Shown here: positions 33,914-44,033 of the stretch, piece after piece | Numbering within the stretch: position 1 is the first letter of the stretch | Layout of the letters: every line of letters begins with the position of its first letter | NCBI GenBank assembly: GCA_029338615.1 | Contig: JAQYAS010000079.1 | Coordinates: 1 to 46,898, forward strand | From: Clostridiales bacterium | Lineage (GTDB): Bacteria > Bacillota > Clostridia > Lachnospirales > Lachnospiraceae | Direction: 5' to 3' | Length of the DNA stretch: 46,898 nt | Notes under the pieces: generated by a model | The model's database searches: none | What the model was told of the DNA's origin: nothing | What the model saw: only the letters and a program-made list of their open reading frames with translations | Program-made: the position numbers and the translations under genes

Positions 33914-36025
33914 ATGAAGATTGATGTAACAAGATGTGCGGGGATCATGTGCACCGTACTGATATGTATTGCCAGTGGGGCGTGCGTATTATGGGGGATG
34001 GCACCTGCTGCGGTGGCAATGTGTATGCTGTCGTGCAAATGGTGTAAAAGGCTGACTCCGGTCTATGTGAGTTGTATGGTTGGAATATTGATAGTCGGAA
34101 CGGGAATATTGTCACTGCCATACTCAGATACATATGTGCTGGATGGAATGACATATGATGGAATGCTCTTTGTTCAGAAATATGCTGGACTGTTGGCTGC
34201 GGTGCTGCTGATTGTGCGTATTGCCGGCAGACAGGGAGAAAACGGAAACAGGTTAAAGGGATATGTCTTATCGGTGGCAGTGATATGTGCGGTAAATATT
34301 GTCAGCTATCGCGATACGCTGGCAGAAGGGCTGATATATGGCGTTGTGGAGGCTGTAGCAGCAGTCTGCCTTGCTGTGATCATGTCCCCGGGCATGGAAT
34401 TGCTGCTTAAAAACAATTCCAAAGATAGTGGCAAAGGTGAATCGGATCAATATGTGATCAGTGTTATGGTGATGATGGCTATATGTCTGTGGACCGTTCC
34501 GGATATAAATGCATATGTAAATACACAGCTCATAATCTCTCTTATATTTATCGTGTATATGGTTTACAGAGCAGGAACCGCATATGGATTTGGCGTGGCA
34601 GCACTCACTGGGGGTGTACTGGCCATAAGGCAGGAAAATATGGAGTGGCTGGCGGTCATGTTGTTGATCACCCTGGTAATGTTGGTTGGAAGAACATTTA
34701 CCGGAAGAAGGAAAAGCACTTCGATATTGTTTTATATGATAGGTGTTTTGTTGGCAGTTGTTGCGTGTGGATATGTTGAGGTGGGAGCTGACCGGTGGAA
34801 AATGATTGGACTGGCGGTCAATTTTGCGGTTCCTGCAATTGTGTTTGCCTGTATTCCGGGAAAATATATGAGTAATCTGTGCAGCGTGCCAAATACAGCA
34901 TGTATACAGGCAGCTGCAACCGAGATCAATCGTATGACAGCGGCCAGGGTGGAAGATATGGCGAATACCTTCAGAAGACTGGATTATGCGCTTGCAGGGG
35001 ACGGGGATATGGGTATAAGTCTCAGTCAGGTGGGGGATCTCATGGATAGTTTCAGGCAGCAGATATGTGTGTTGGGGAGTGCGGCAGAGGTGACAGATGA
35101 CCGGCTGGTGGAAAAGCTGCAGTCTATAGGAATGACCGATACAAGAGTGACAAGTGCAGTGTGGAAGGGCAAAAGGAAAAGGTTTTATGTGGCAGGCAGA
35201 ACATCAGGTCAGGGAATGGTGCTTTCACGCCAGGTAGCAGGGGTGCTCAGTGAACATTATGGAAGGAACATAAGAGTGGGGATTGACTCTCCGAGTCTTT
35301 TTTTTGACGAGTACAGAACGGCTGTATATGAAGAGAGTGCAATGTTTAAGGGGCATTACCATGTGCGCAGGATAAAGAAATGTGGTTCACCTGTGTCGGG
35401 GGATAATTTTTCGGTGAGAGAGTATGATGATGGGCGTCTGGTCATGATGTTGTCTGATGGAATGGGCAGCGGAAGCCTGGCATCCTGTGAGAGCTGTACA
35501 CTGCTTGATACAATGGAGGAGATGCTCGAGGCGGGATTTGATCCAGAATACAGTATACAGTTTGCGAACAGCTGTATGTCCAGAAGAAACCAGGGACGAA
35601 CGTTTACGACATTTGACATGGTTATGATAGATCTGTACAACGGTGAAATGACAAGTTACAAGCAGGGGGCGGCCGTGACATACATCATTCATCCGGGAAA
35701 GGACTCAAATAGTGTAAAAGGAATAACAAGCACTACGCTGCCTATAGGAGTTGTGGATAATGTGGAATGTGATACTGCAAAAACTGATTTGCGTGATGGA
35801 GATGCTGTGGTCATGGTGAGTGACGGCGTGACGGATATGGATGTTGAGGACAGGCTGGCAGATATATTGAAAAATATCAAAATATATGATGGTAAAAAGC
35901 TTGTGGATGACATACTCAGCAATATATTCGGCGATAGGGATGCCGTTATGAGAGATGATGTGACGGTCATGGCAGTGGTGTTGTGTGCTGCGGAATCATG
36001 TGGTAAAATAGGCGGGAATATTTGA
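33914..36025 (+). CDS. spoIIE: Stage II sporulation protein E, PP2C-type phosphatase
   Basis: SpoIIE dephosphorylates SpoIIAA to activate sigma-F in the forespore and also takes part in polar septation. The 703-residue protein has about ten transmembrane segments in its first 320 residues, a central regulatory region (about 320-485) and a C-terminal PP2C domain. Metal-binding aspartates are D515 in LSDGMGSG, D637 in VSDGVTD, and the DDVTVMAVV end. It is shorter than B. subtilis SpoIIE (827 residues), mainly in the N-terminal half. CGGGAGGAAT occurs twice upstream (33879-33888 and 33900-33909), the second copy serving as ribosome site. No Spo0A box was evident. Confidence 0.95.
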   Translation: MKIDVTRCAGIMCTVLICIASGACVLWGMAPAAVAMCMLSCKWCKRLTPVYVSCMVGILIVGTGILSLPYSDTYVLDGMTYDGMLFVQKYAGLLAAVLLIVRIAGRQGENGNRLKGYVLSVAVICAVNIVSYRDTLAEGLIYGVVEAVAAVCLAVIMSPGMELLLKNNSKDSGKGESDQYVISVMVMMAICLWTVPDINAYVNTQLIISLIFIVYMVYRAGTAYGFGVAALTGGVLAIRQENMEWLAVMLLITLVMLVGRTFTGRRKSTSILFYMIGVLLAVVACGYVEVGADRWKMIGLAVNFAVPAIVFACIPGKYMSNLCSVPNTACIQAAATEINRMTAARVEDMANTFRRLDYALAGDGDMGISLSQVGDLMDSFRQQICVLGSAAEVTDDRLVEKLQSIGMTDTRVTSAVWKGKRKRFYVAGRTSGQGMVLSRQVAGVLSEHYGRNIRVGIDSPSLFFDEYRTAVYEESAMFKGHYHVRRIKKCGSPVSGDNFSVREYDDGRLVMMLSDGMGSGSLASCESCTLLDTMEEMLEAGFDPEYSIQFANSCMSRRNQGRTFTTFDMVMIDLYNGEMTSYKQGAAVTYIIHPGKDSNSVKGITSTTLPIGVVDNVECDTAKTDLRDGDAVVMVSDGVTDMDVEDRLADILKNIKIYDGKKLVDDILSNIFGDRDAVMRDDVTVMAVVLCAAESCGKIGGNI

Positions 36026-36072
36026 CGTGCAGAGAAATATTGTTGCGGATAAAGTGATAACAGAGGATAAAT

Positions 36073-37539
36073 ATGGGTACAGATATGTTTGAGGATAAAG
36101 TTATAGGGCAGATACGGAGATATGGCATGTTTGAGGGTGCTGCGCATTGCGTATGTGGAGTGTCAGGGGGTGCCGACTCTGTGAGTCTGCTGACTGTTCT
36201 TGCAAGGCATCGCCGTGAACTGGGGCTTGATATACATGTGGTTCATATAAACCATATGATACGGGGTAAAGATGCAGATGATGACCAGAGATACGTGGAA
36301 AGTCTGTGTGATTCGTATGGTGTAGAATGTAACTTATACAGGATAGATGTGTGCAGTATAGCAGACAGTGAGGGTATTACTGTTGAAGAGGCGGGCAGAA
36401 ATGTAAGGTATGATGCATTTGAAAAGGTGAGACAGAGATATGCGTCAGAGGGATGTGTGATTGCTGTGGCTCATAACCGGAATGATGTGGCGGAGACAGT
36501 CATGTTCAATATGGCCAGAGGAACCGGTATGGCTGGGGTAAAAGGAATACCGGCAAGACGTGGAAATATAGTAAGACCCTTGCTTGGCTGTGACAGGAGT
36601 GAGATAGAGGCTTACCTTAACCGCATGGGATTGAAGTATTGTACAGATATAACAAATAATGAAGACGAGTACACACGCAACAAGATAAGGCATAGAATTC
36701 TTCCTGTGCTGTGTGAGGTGAATCCTCAGGCTGTGGAGCATATATGTGCCATGGCTCAGATGGCGGCTGAATATGAAGAACTTGCCAGCCATATGGTCAG
36801 ATCTTTTCTTATGAGCCAGGGGATTGATGCTGATCCCGGTGCCTGCGTGTGGCATGGAAAAAGTGAAAAACGCATGCGGTATGTAGTTGATATAGATGCT
36901 CTCAGATGTCAGGAAAGACTTATTCAGGAACTGACAATAAGACAGCTTATAGGTATGGCTGGCGGAGGCCTGAAGGATGTTGGAAGAAGCCACGTCAGAG
37001 AGGTTATGAAGCTATATTCATCCGGTACTGGAGCCGGGATAGACCTGCCTGGAAATGGCAGGGTCCGGGTGGAATATGGTAAGCTTGTGTTCGATTCCTA
37101 TGGCGGAACAGAGAATGATAAAGATTCTCAATTGGCCGATGTGGGGCAGAGCCAGCATATTGATATGATCAACGGAGGCGTGTATGAAACCGTTTCAGGA
37201 ACGGTGGAGGTGAAAATCTATGAGCGTCCGGACGCACTGGATCTGTCAAAAAAAGAGTGTACGAAGTATGTGGATTATGATAAAATAAATAAGTGTCTGC
37301 AGTTGAGGACATATAGAAAAGGTGATTATATAGTAGTCAATTCTGACGGTTCACGAAAAAAGATAAACAGACTTTTTACCGATAGCAAGATACCAGTTGA
37401 TAAGAGGGGGCAGATTCCTCTGATCATATCCGGTGATGAAGTGGTGTGGGCTGTGGGAATCAGAATTGGTGAGAATTATAAAATAACCGACAGTACACGA
37501 AAGATACTGGAACTGGATTTTAGGAGGAAAGAAAGTTGA
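36073..37539 (+). CDS. tilS: tRNA(Ile)-lysidine synthetase
   Basis: TilS attaches lysine to C34 of tRNA-Ile(CAU), changing its codon from AUG to AUA; the enzyme is essential. The 488-residue protein has the PP-loop SGGADS at 31-36, HINHMIRGKDADDDQRYVESL, and AHNRNDVAETVMFNMARGTGMAGVKGI. A TilS C-terminal domain (about 375-480) contains YRKGDYIV and KKINRLFTDSKIPVDKRGQIPLI. ATG 36073 follows GAGG by six bases. Its TGA overlaps the hpt start, coupling tRNA modification to purine salvage as in Bacillus. Confidence 0.96.
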   Translation: MGTDMFEDKVIGQIRRYGMFEGAAHCVCGVSGGADSVSLLTVLARHRRELGLDIHVVHINHMIRGKDADDDQRYVESLCDSYGVECNLYRIDVCSIADSEGITVEEAGRNVRYDAFEKVRQRYASEGCVIAVAHNRNDVAETVMFNMARGTGMAGVKGIPARRGNIVRPLLGCDRSEIEAYLNRMGLKYCTDITNNEDEYTRNKIRHRILPVLCEVNPQAVEHICAMAQMAAEYEELASHMVRSFLMSQGIDADPGACVWHGKSEKRMRYVVDIDALRCQERLIQELTIRQLIGMAGGGLKDVGRSHVREVMKLYSSGTGAGIDLPGNGRVRVEYGKLVFDSYGGTENDKDSQLADVGQSQHIDMINGGVYETVSGTVEVKIYERPDALDLSKKECTKYVDYDKINKCLQLRTYRKGDYIVVNSDGSRKKINRLFTDSKIPVDKRGQIPLIISGDEVVWAVGIRIGENYKITDSTRKILELDFRRKES

Positions 37540-38057
37540 AAGAACAGATAGGAGTTATGCTTAGTAGCAGCGAAGTTGAATCTAGGATAAGTGAGATGGC
37601 AGCAGCCATTGACAAGGCATATGAGGGCAAGACCATACATCTCATAGGAATCCTCAAGGGTAGTGTATTTTTTATGTGTGAACTTGCCAAGAGGATGAAG
37701 ACTCCTGTTACTATGGACTTTATGTCAGTGAGCAGCTACGGTGATGGAACAAAGTCGTCGGGGATAGTGAAGCTCAACAAAGATCTTGATGAGTCCATAG
37801 AGGGCAAGGAAGTTATTATAGTTGAGGATATTCTTGATTCGGGAAGAACACTTTCATATCTGGTAAAGCTTCTGAGAGAGAGAAAGCCTGCCAGTCTTAA
37901 AGTTATAACATTACTGGATAAACCTGACAGAAGAGTTATACCTGTTGAACTGTACATGACAGGGTTTGAGATCCCGGACAGATTTGTTGTGGGATACGGC
38001 CTTGACTGTGCACAGAAATACAGAAACCTTCCATATGTAGGCGTGATAGAACAGTAA
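37536..38057 (+). CDS. hpt: Hypoxanthine phosphoribosyltransferase
   Basis: Hpt converts hypoxanthine or guanine and PRPP into IMP or GMP. The 173-residue protein has the PRPP-binding motif VIIVEDILDSGRTLSYL near 90-106, the FMSVSSYGDGTKSSG flexible loop near 66-80 and the IPDRFVVGYGLDCAQKYRNLPYVG end. The start is TTG at 37536, overlapping the tilS TGA by four bases. AGGAGG lies eight bases upstream, inside tilS, and no in-frame ATG before the conserved region has comparable support. In Bacillus the protein can bind FtsH, its downstream neighbour. Confidence 0.96.
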   Translation: MKEQIGVMLSSSEVESRISEMAAAIDKAYEGKTIHLIGILKGSVFFMCELAKRMKTPVTMDFMSVSSYGDGTKSSGIVKLNKDLDESIEGKEVIIVEDILDSGRTLSYLVKLLRERKPASLKVITLLDKPDRRVIPVELYMTGFEIPDRFVVGYGLDCAQKYRNLPYVGVIEQ

Positions 38058-38080
38058 AACATATCAATTAAGGAGAATAT

Positions 38081-40006
38081 ATGAACAAGAGAAAATTCAG
38101 AAATGGATTGCTGATCTATGTGCTGATTCTTGTTGTGGCGTTTCTCATCATCAACAGATGGATGCAGACTGATACAAATGTAACGACCACATACAGTTAT
38201 ACAGATCTGTCAGAGGATCTGGATGATGGCAAGATATCCGCTCTGTCGATCCAGCAGAATGCAGAGATACCAACTGCAGTAGTAGAGGTTGTGTTTACCA
38301 ATGGCAAGAGCCTGGCGTTTTATGCTGCTGATGTCAATGAAGTGGTGGACATATATAACAAATATCAGGCGAAGATAGATAATTACAATGCCTCCGTCAG
38401 TGATGATGCTGACAAGAAGCCGCTTGCAAAGTACAGTCTGGCTGATGTTGAGAAGACAAGTATATGGAGCGTTGTAATCCCATATATTCTGGTAATGGTA
38501 GTTATGTTATTTATCATGATGATATTCATGAGATCCGCACAGGGTGGCGGCGGTGGCGGCCAGATGATGAATTTCGGCAAGAGCAGAGCCAGAAAAGCCG
38601 ATGAGAGTGCAAAGAATGTTACATTTAAGGATGTGGCGGGACTGCAGGAGGAAAAAGAGGATCTGGAGGAGATTGTTACATTCCTCAAGAATCCGCAGAA
38701 GTTTGTCAAGGTCGGCGCGCGTATACCAAAGGGTGTGCTTCTGGTAGGCCCTCCGGGAACAGGTAAAACACTCATGGCAAAGGCTATAGCGGGAGAAGCT
38801 GGGGTTCCTTTCTTCAGTATATCCGGTTCAGATTTTGTTGAGATGTTCGTTGGTGTAGGTGCATCGAGAGTAAGAGATCTTTTTGCAGAGGCCAAGAAGA
38901 ATGCACCATGTATAGTATTTATAGATGAGATCGATGCCGTTGCAAGACAGAGAGGTTCAGGACTTGGCGGCGGCCATGATGAGAGAGAGCAGACACTGAA
39001 CCAGCTGCTTGTGGAGATGGATGGATTTGGAGTGAATGAGGGCATCATAGTCCTTGCAGCAACCAACAGAGTAGATATTCTGGATAAGGCGATTCTCAGA
39101 CCGGGACGATTTGACAGAAAGATTCCTGTCAACAGGCCTGATGTAAAAGGTCGTGAGGATATTCTTAAGGTTCATGTGAAGAATAAGCCTCTTGCGGAGG
39201 ATGTTAATCTTCATGAGATAGCCAGAACTACGGCCGGATTTGCCGGAGCAGATCTGGAGAATCTTATGAATGAGTCAGCCATTGCGGCTGCCAAGGCTAA
39301 CAGAGCATATATCACCAAGGAAGATGTTGATAAATCATTTATCAAAGTTGGAATAGGTGGAGAAAAGAAGAGCCGTCTCGTTCCGGAAAGCGAGAGAAGA
39401 ATTACGGCTTATCATGAGTCCGGTCATGCAATACTGTTCCATTTGCTTCCTCATGTGGGTCCGGTTCATCTGGTATCAATTATTCCTACAGGTATGGGGG
39501 CCGGTGGATACACCATGCCGCTTCCTGAGAATGACAATGTATTTATGACTAAAGAGAAGATGCTTGATGAGATCAAGGTTAGTCTGGGAGGAAGAATAGC
39601 CGAGGAGATGATCCTTGACGATATAACCACAGGAGCTTCACAGGATATCAAAGAGGCAAGCAAGTATGCAAGAGCCATGGTCACAAAGTACGGTATGTCA
39701 GACAAGCTTGGTCTTATCAACTATGAGAGCAACGATCAGGAAGAGGTATTCCTTGGAAGAGATCTTGGACATTCCAGAGTGTACAGTGAGGAAGTTGCAG
39801 CGGAGATAGACGAGGAAGTAAAGAGGATCGTGGATATGTGCTACAAGGAGGCAAAGGCTATCCTTGAGGAGAACATAGATATACTTCATAAGTGTGCAAG
39901 CATACTTCTTGAGAAGGAGAGGATTGCAAGACCTGAGTTCGAGGCGTTGTTTGTTAAGGAACAGACTGCGGCAGTTCAGAATGCCGAGACGACTGCTGAT
40001 GCATAG
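38081..40006 (+). CDS. ftsH: ATP-dependent zinc metalloprotease FtsH
   Basis: FtsH is the membrane-bound AAA+ protease that removes misassembled membrane proteins and selected regulators. The 641-residue protein has transmembrane helices at about 8-26 and 126-149 flanking an external domain. Walker A GPPGTGKT lies at 223-230, Walker B is [10 protein letters not shown], and the SRH region is [20 protein letters not shown]. The zinc site is HESGH at 445-449, with the third ligand Asp in the LGGRIAEEM...GASQDI region. AAGGAG precedes ATG. It closes the conserved tilS-hpt-ftsH block, with a stem-loop about 70 bases downstream. Confidence 0.98.
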   Translation: MNKRKFRNGLLIYVLILVVAFLIINRWMQTDTNVTTTYSYTDLSEDLDDGKISALSIQQNAEIPTAVVEVVFTNGKSLAFYAADVNEVVDIYNKYQAKIDNYNASVSDDADKKPLAKYSLADVEKTSIWSVVIPYILVMVVMLFIMMIFMRSAQGGGGGGQMMNFGKSRARKADESAKNVTFKDVAGLQEEKEDLEEIVTFLKNPQKFVKVGARIPKGVLLVGPPGTGKTLMAKAIAGEAGVPFFSISGSDFVEMFVGVGASRVRDLFAEAKKNAPCIVFIDEIDAVARQRGSGLGGGHDEREQTLNQLLVEMDGFGVNEGIIVLAATNRVDILDKAILRPGRFDRKIPVNRPDVKGREDILKVHVKNKPLAEDVNLHEIARTTAGFAGADLENLMNESAIAAAKANRAYITKEDVDKSFIKVGIGGEKKSRLVPESERRITAYHESGHAILFHLLPHVGPVHLVSIIPTGMGAGGYTMPLPENDNVFMTKEKMLDEIKVSLGGRIAEEMILDDITTGASQDIKEASKYARAMVTKYGMSDKLGLINYESNDQEEVFLGRDLGHSRVYSEEVAAEIDEEVKRIVDMCYKEAKAILEENIDILHKCASILLEKERIARPEFEALFVKEQTAAVQNAETTADA

Positions 40007-40076
40007 AAAGACAGCTGAGAGTCTGGTGAGATAAAGACAGAGTAGAACGATTAAAGAAGCAAAACCACAAATAAAA

Positions 40077-40109
40077 ACAGATGCCCGCATAGCTGCGGGC
40101 ATTTGCTGT
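40077..40109 (+). terminator. Stem-loop after ftsH
   Basis: ATGCCCGCA and TGCGGGCAT form a nine-bp GC-rich stem around TAGC at 40081-40102, extended by ACAG/CTGT. Only TTT follows, so termination efficiency is uncertain. Confidence 0.6.
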
Positions 40110-40200
40110 ATGATGGGGAATTGATGATGAGACTTGAGTACACGGTGCGATGAAAGTTGTGCTTCAGTTTCACAAAATATACACTTGGAGGATGACGGGG

Positions 40201-41550
40201 ATGAAGGTCATAAAGAGAGGGATAAATGCGGTCATACCATTTCTGCTGGCGAACGTGTATCTGCTGGCAAGGTGCCCAAAGTGGCAGATTCCGCTTGTGC
40301 CGCTGATAATAACGTTGCTGATCATATTGGATATGGTCATATTGGCGATGCCGTTGCTCAGTCTTAAAAATATACAGACAAGGGGAATAAAGAGATGCCA
40401 GAGGGGATGCGAGAATCTGTATTCTTTTCTGGCGGCGACAGCATTTTCTGTGGTGCTGCTGATACTTATGATAGTGGGTGCTGTTGATGTGTCGGCATGG
40501 ACATGGAAGAACTGGGTACTGTACATCCTGACGGCTGTCGTTGTGCTGGCGGTCACATTCTGGGTCGGAATAATCAGGATATATGTGTCATCAAAACAGC
40601 TTGGGATTAAATGGCGTGTTATCGGAATACTGTGTGGATGGATACCTGTGGTACATCTGATAGTCCTTGGAAAACTGATAAAGCTTGCATCTGATGAGGC
40701 TGTATTTGAGAATGAAAAGCTCATAATGGATAATAACAGGAAACAAGATCAGGTGTGCGCCACAAGATACCCTATCCTCATGGTGCACGGTGTGTTCTTC
40801 AGAGATTTCAGATACTTGAATTATTGGGGAAGGATCCCGGCGGCTCTCGAGGCAAACGGTGCAAAGATATTCTATGGCAATCATCAGTCTGCGGCGTCAG
40901 TTGCGGATTCGGGGCAGGAGATCGCGGATAGGATAAAGCAGATAGTCCGGGAGACAGGCTGTGACAAGGTAAATATAATCGCTCATTCAAAGGGCGGATT
41001 GGACAGCAGGTATGCCATATCCACGCTCGGCATGGCACCGTATGTGGCGTCCCTCACAACGATCAACACTCCGCACAGGGGATGTGAGTTTGCGGACTAC
41101 CTTCTTGGAAAAATTCCAGAGAAACAGCAGCAGGCAGTGGCAAATGCATACAATTCCGCACTTAAGAAGCTGGGTGACACGAATCCTGATTTCATAGCGG
41201 CGGTGACGGATCTCACGGCATCCGCCTGTGAAAATCTGAACAGGGAGATGTCTGATCCACCGGGAGTATACATCCAGAGTACAGGTTCATGTATGAAGAA
41301 ACCTTCCGGTGGGCGATTCCCACTCAATACTACAAATGCGTTCGTAAAGTATTTTGACGGAGAAAACGATGGACTTGTCGGATATGAGTCGTTCAAATGG
41401 GGCTCCGGCTTCATATATTTGAAGCCACAGGGTAATCGCGGAATCTCCCATGGGGATGTCATAGATCTGAACAGAGAAAACATAGATACATTTGATGTGA
41501 GAGAATTCTATGTGAACCTGGTAAGAGACCTGAAGAGACGCGGATTTTAA
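40201..41550 (+). CDS. Membrane-anchored lipase-like alpha/beta hydrolase
   Basis: The 449-residue protein has about four to five hydrophobic N-terminal segments (about 8-170), then an alpha/beta-hydrolase domain like the bacterial true lipases of the Pseudomonas type. The oxyanion region is PILMVHGVFF (H196-G197). The nucleophile is S263 in AHSKGG, and the family block TTINTPHRGCEFADYLL follows. The catalytic Asp is probably D390 in ENDGLV and the catalytic His H417 in SHGDVI. The active domain is predicted on one face of the membrane; which face is unclear. ATG 40201 has GGAGG nine bases upstream. Further upstream in-frame ATGs at 40150 and 40192 have poorer sites. The substrate is probably a glyceride or ester, which is inference. 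Confidence 0.83.
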   Translation: MKVIKRGINAVIPFLLANVYLLARCPKWQIPLVPLIITLLIILDMVILAMPLLSLKNIQTRGIKRCQRGCENLYSFLAATAFSVVLLILMIVGAVDVSAWTWKNWVLYILTAVVVLAVTFWVGIIRIYVSSKQLGIKWRVIGILCGWIPVVHLIVLGKLIKLASDEAVFENEKLIMDNNRKQDQVCATRYPILMVHGVFFRDFRYLNYWGRIPAALEANGAKIFYGNHQSAASVADSGQEIADRIKQIVRETGCDKVNIIAHSKGGLDSRYAISTLGMAPYVASLTTINTPHRGCEFADYLLGKIPEKQQQAVANAYNSALKKLGDTNPDFIAAVTDLTASACENLNREMSDPPGVYIQSTGSCMKKPSGGRFPLNTTNAFVKYFDGENDGLVGYESFKWGSGFIYLKPQGNRGISHGDVIDLNRENIDTFDVREFYVNLVRDLKRRGF

Positions 41551-41761
41551 GAAAATAGTCAGTGTTTTGTCTAAAATTGACACTAAAAAGTCAAATACAG
41601 GTAAAAAAAATAAAATGTATTGTAATAATGCACAATGACATTTAACAAATAAAAAAATGTTTGGGCAGACTTTTAACGCAATTTGTATATAATAATAATT
41701 GTAACCCCCAATACATTATATAGTTTTGGCTACACCCCATAAAAGTAGTAATACCTTCTCC
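41551..41761. other. AT-rich gap after the hydrolase gene
   Basis: The 345-base gap up to the amylase start holds AT-rich DNA. A TATATAATAATAAT tract at 41686-41699 could be a -10 region without a clear -35. A CCCC-rich segment at 41703-41761 leads into the terminator hairpin. A TTGACA at 41577-41582 has no matching -10. Confidence 0.4.
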
Positions 41762-41796
41762 AAAAGAGCTCAGCAGAACGATGGCTGAGCTCTTTT
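41762..41796. terminator. Intrinsic terminator upstream of the GH13 gene
   Basis: AAAAGAGCTCAGC (41762-41774) pairs exactly with GCTGAGCTCTTTT (41784-41796), a 13-bp stem with A and T flanks. It may end the hydrolase transcript or a short RNA starting near 41700, or act as a leader attenuator for the GH13 gene. Confidence 0.8.
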
Positions 41797-41895
41797 ACTA
41801 TATATTACTGTATATTATGTGTAGCTATGTTGCTTAATTCCGAGAAAAGTATTAAAATTAAAAGAGTATGTGCATGTAAGGGAGAATATAAATAT

Positions 41896-43989
41896 ATGGT
41901 AGAGAAGAAGACCAATGGGCAAAAAATACATGAATATGTATATAACGTAAAGCCCGTTCTCAATAAAGGTGGTTTGTTTTCAGATGGCAGCTGCTATTAT
42001 GTTAATCCTCAGGAACCGGAACCGGATCAGGATGTCAAAGTAAGATTCAGAACAACGGCTGATAATGTAGATGCGGTTTATCTTATATATAATGAAGAAA
42101 AGGTACAGATGACTAAGGAGAGCTCCAACAGGATATTTGACTTCTATACGGCAACTATTCCTTGCGGTCAGACTTTTATAAAGTATCATTTTGAGATACA
42201 TTCTGGCAGGGTAACATGCTTTTATGATAAGCTTGGGCCGACAAAACAGAATGACAGAGAGTATGACTTCGAGATCTGTCCTGGATTCAAGGTGCCGGAG
42301 TGGGCAAAAAGTGCAGTCATATATCAGATATTTGTTGATAGATTTTGTAATGGAGATCCATCAAATGATGTTCTGGACAACGAATATACCTATATAGGTC
42401 AGGGATCTGTACAGGTGAAGGACTGGAATCAGAACCCAAGCACAATGGATGTAGGCAGATTTTATGGTGGAGATCTTCAGGGAGTTATGGACAAGCTTGA
42501 TTATCTCCAGGATCTTGGCGTGGATGTGATATACCTGAATCCAATATTTGTATCTCCTTCTAATCATAAATATGACATACAGGATTACGATTATATAGAT
42601 CCACATTTTGGAAAGATAGTTATGGATGAAGGTAACTGTCTGCCGGAAGGCTGTCAGGAGAACAGACAGTCAACAAGATATATTAACAGAGTTACAAATA
42701 AAGCCAATCTTGAGGCAAGTAATAAACTGTTTGTAGAGCTTGTGGAAGAGATACACAGGCGTGGCATGAAGGTAATATTGGATGGAGTATTCAATCATTG
42801 TGGTTCATTTAACAAGTGGATGGACAGAGAGTGTATATATGAGAATCAGGAGGGCTATGATAAAGGTGCGTTTGTAGCTAAGGACAGTCCGTATAACTCA
42901 TTTTTCAAGTTCTACAATGACAATGCGTGGCCGTACAATACAACCTATGATGGCTGGTGGGGACATGACACACTCCCAAAACTTAATTACGAGGATTCGC
43001 CTAAGCTTGTGGAATATATAATGAATATTGCCAGAAAATGGGTTTCACCTCCGTACAATGCAGATGGATGGAGACTGGATGTGGCTGCAGATCTTGGGCA
43101 TTCGCCTGAGTATAATCATCAGTTCTGGAGAGAGTTCAGAAAGAATGTCAAGGATGCAAATCCAAACGCGATAGTTCTCGCGGAGCATTACGGCGATCCA
43201 AAGAGCTGGCTGTGTGGAGATCAGTGGGACACAGTCATGAACTATGATGCTTTCATGGAGCCTATTACATGGTTCCTGTGCGGCGTGGAGAAGCACAGTG
43301 ATGAGTTCAGAGGTGATCTGCTTGGCAATTATGATGCATTCAAAGGCGCAATGAATTACCATATGTCCAGATTCCTCAGGCCGTCAGTAGAGGTTTCCAT
43401 GAACGAGCTGTCAAATCATGATCATTCCAGATTCCTGACACGAACCAACAGAAAGGTAGGAAGACTGCACACCATGGGCGCTGATGCTGCCAATGAAGGT
43501 GTAGACAAGGGAATATTCAGACAGGCGGTCGTATTTCAGATGACATGGCCCGGGGCTCCTACTATATACTACGGTGATGAGGCTGGAGTATGCGGATGGA
43601 CTGATCCGGACAACAGAAGAACATATCCATGGGGACATGAAGATAAAGAACTCATACAGTTCCATAAAGACATTATAAAGATCCATAAATCATACGAAGC
43701 ATTAAAATCAGGATCAGTACTGTATCTCCATGGAGGACATAAGATACTGTGTTATGGAAGATTTACAGATAACAAGCAGGTCGTTGTGATCATGAACACG
43801 AATTACGAAGATGTGGATCTGAAACTCCATATACGTCAGATAGGAGTGTACAACCACTCGATCTTAAGAAGAGTAATGCTGACAAACGAAGAAGGCTACA
43901 CGTTGGAACCACAGGAATTCATGGTGGAACATAACGTACTCACCATCAAAGCTCCAAAGATGAGCGCCATGATCCTTGTCAGGGCATAA
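41896..43989 (+). CDS. GH13 alpha-amylase family enzyme, neopullulanase/cyclomaltodextrinase-like
   Basis: This 697-residue protein has an N-terminal beta-sandwich (about 1-115, CBM34-like, with DQDVKVRFRTTADNVDAVYL), then a GH13 barrel starting at WAKSAVIYQIFVDRFCNGD. The catalytic residues appear as D395 in GWRLDVA (nucleophile), E430 in VLAEHYG (acid/base) and D509 in LSNHDHSR (transition-state stabiliser). GVFNHCG is conserved region I. The N-terminal domain and the MDVGRFYGGDLQGVMDKLDYL block are those of neopullulanase-type enzymes that cut alpha-1,4 and alpha-1,6 links of maltodextrins. There is no signal peptide, so it acts in the cytoplasm on imported oligosaccharides. I prefer ATG 41896 with GGGAG upstream over ATG 41827, which has no site. 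Confidence 0.9.
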   Translation: MVEKKTNGQKIHEYVYNVKPVLNKGGLFSDGSCYYVNPQEPEPDQDVKVRFRTTADNVDAVYLIYNEEKVQMTKESSNRIFDFYTATIPCGQTFIKYHFEIHSGRVTCFYDKLGPTKQNDREYDFEICPGFKVPEWAKSAVIYQIFVDRFCNGDPSNDVLDNEYTYIGQGSVQVKDWNQNPSTMDVGRFYGGDLQGVMDKLDYLQDLGVDVIYLNPIFVSPSNHKYDIQDYDYIDPHFGKIVMDEGNCLPEGCQENRQSTRYINRVTNKANLEASNKLFVELVEEIHRRGMKVILDGVFNHCGSFNKWMDRECIYENQEGYDKGAFVAKDSPYNSFFKFYNDNAWPYNTTYDGWWGHDTLPKLNYEDSPKLVEYIMNIARKWVSPPYNADGWRLDVAADLGHSPEYNHQFWREFRKNVKDANPNAIVLAEHYGDPKSWLCGDQWDTVMNYDAFMEPITWFLCGVEKHSDEFRGDLLGNYDAFKGAMNYHMSRFLRPSVEVSMNELSNHDHSRFLTRTNRKVGRLHTMGADAANEGVDKGIFRQAVVFQMTWPGAPTIYYGDEAGVCGWTDPDNRRTYPWGHEDKELIQFHKDIIKIHKSYEALKSGSVLYLHGGHKILCYGRFTDNKQVVVIMNTNYEDVDLKLHIRQIGVYNHSILRRVMLTNEEGYTLEPQEFMVEHNVLTIKAPKMSAMILVRA

Positions 43990-44033
43990 TAAATATATAG
44001 TGATAAGATATCAAAACATGATCAATATATAAG

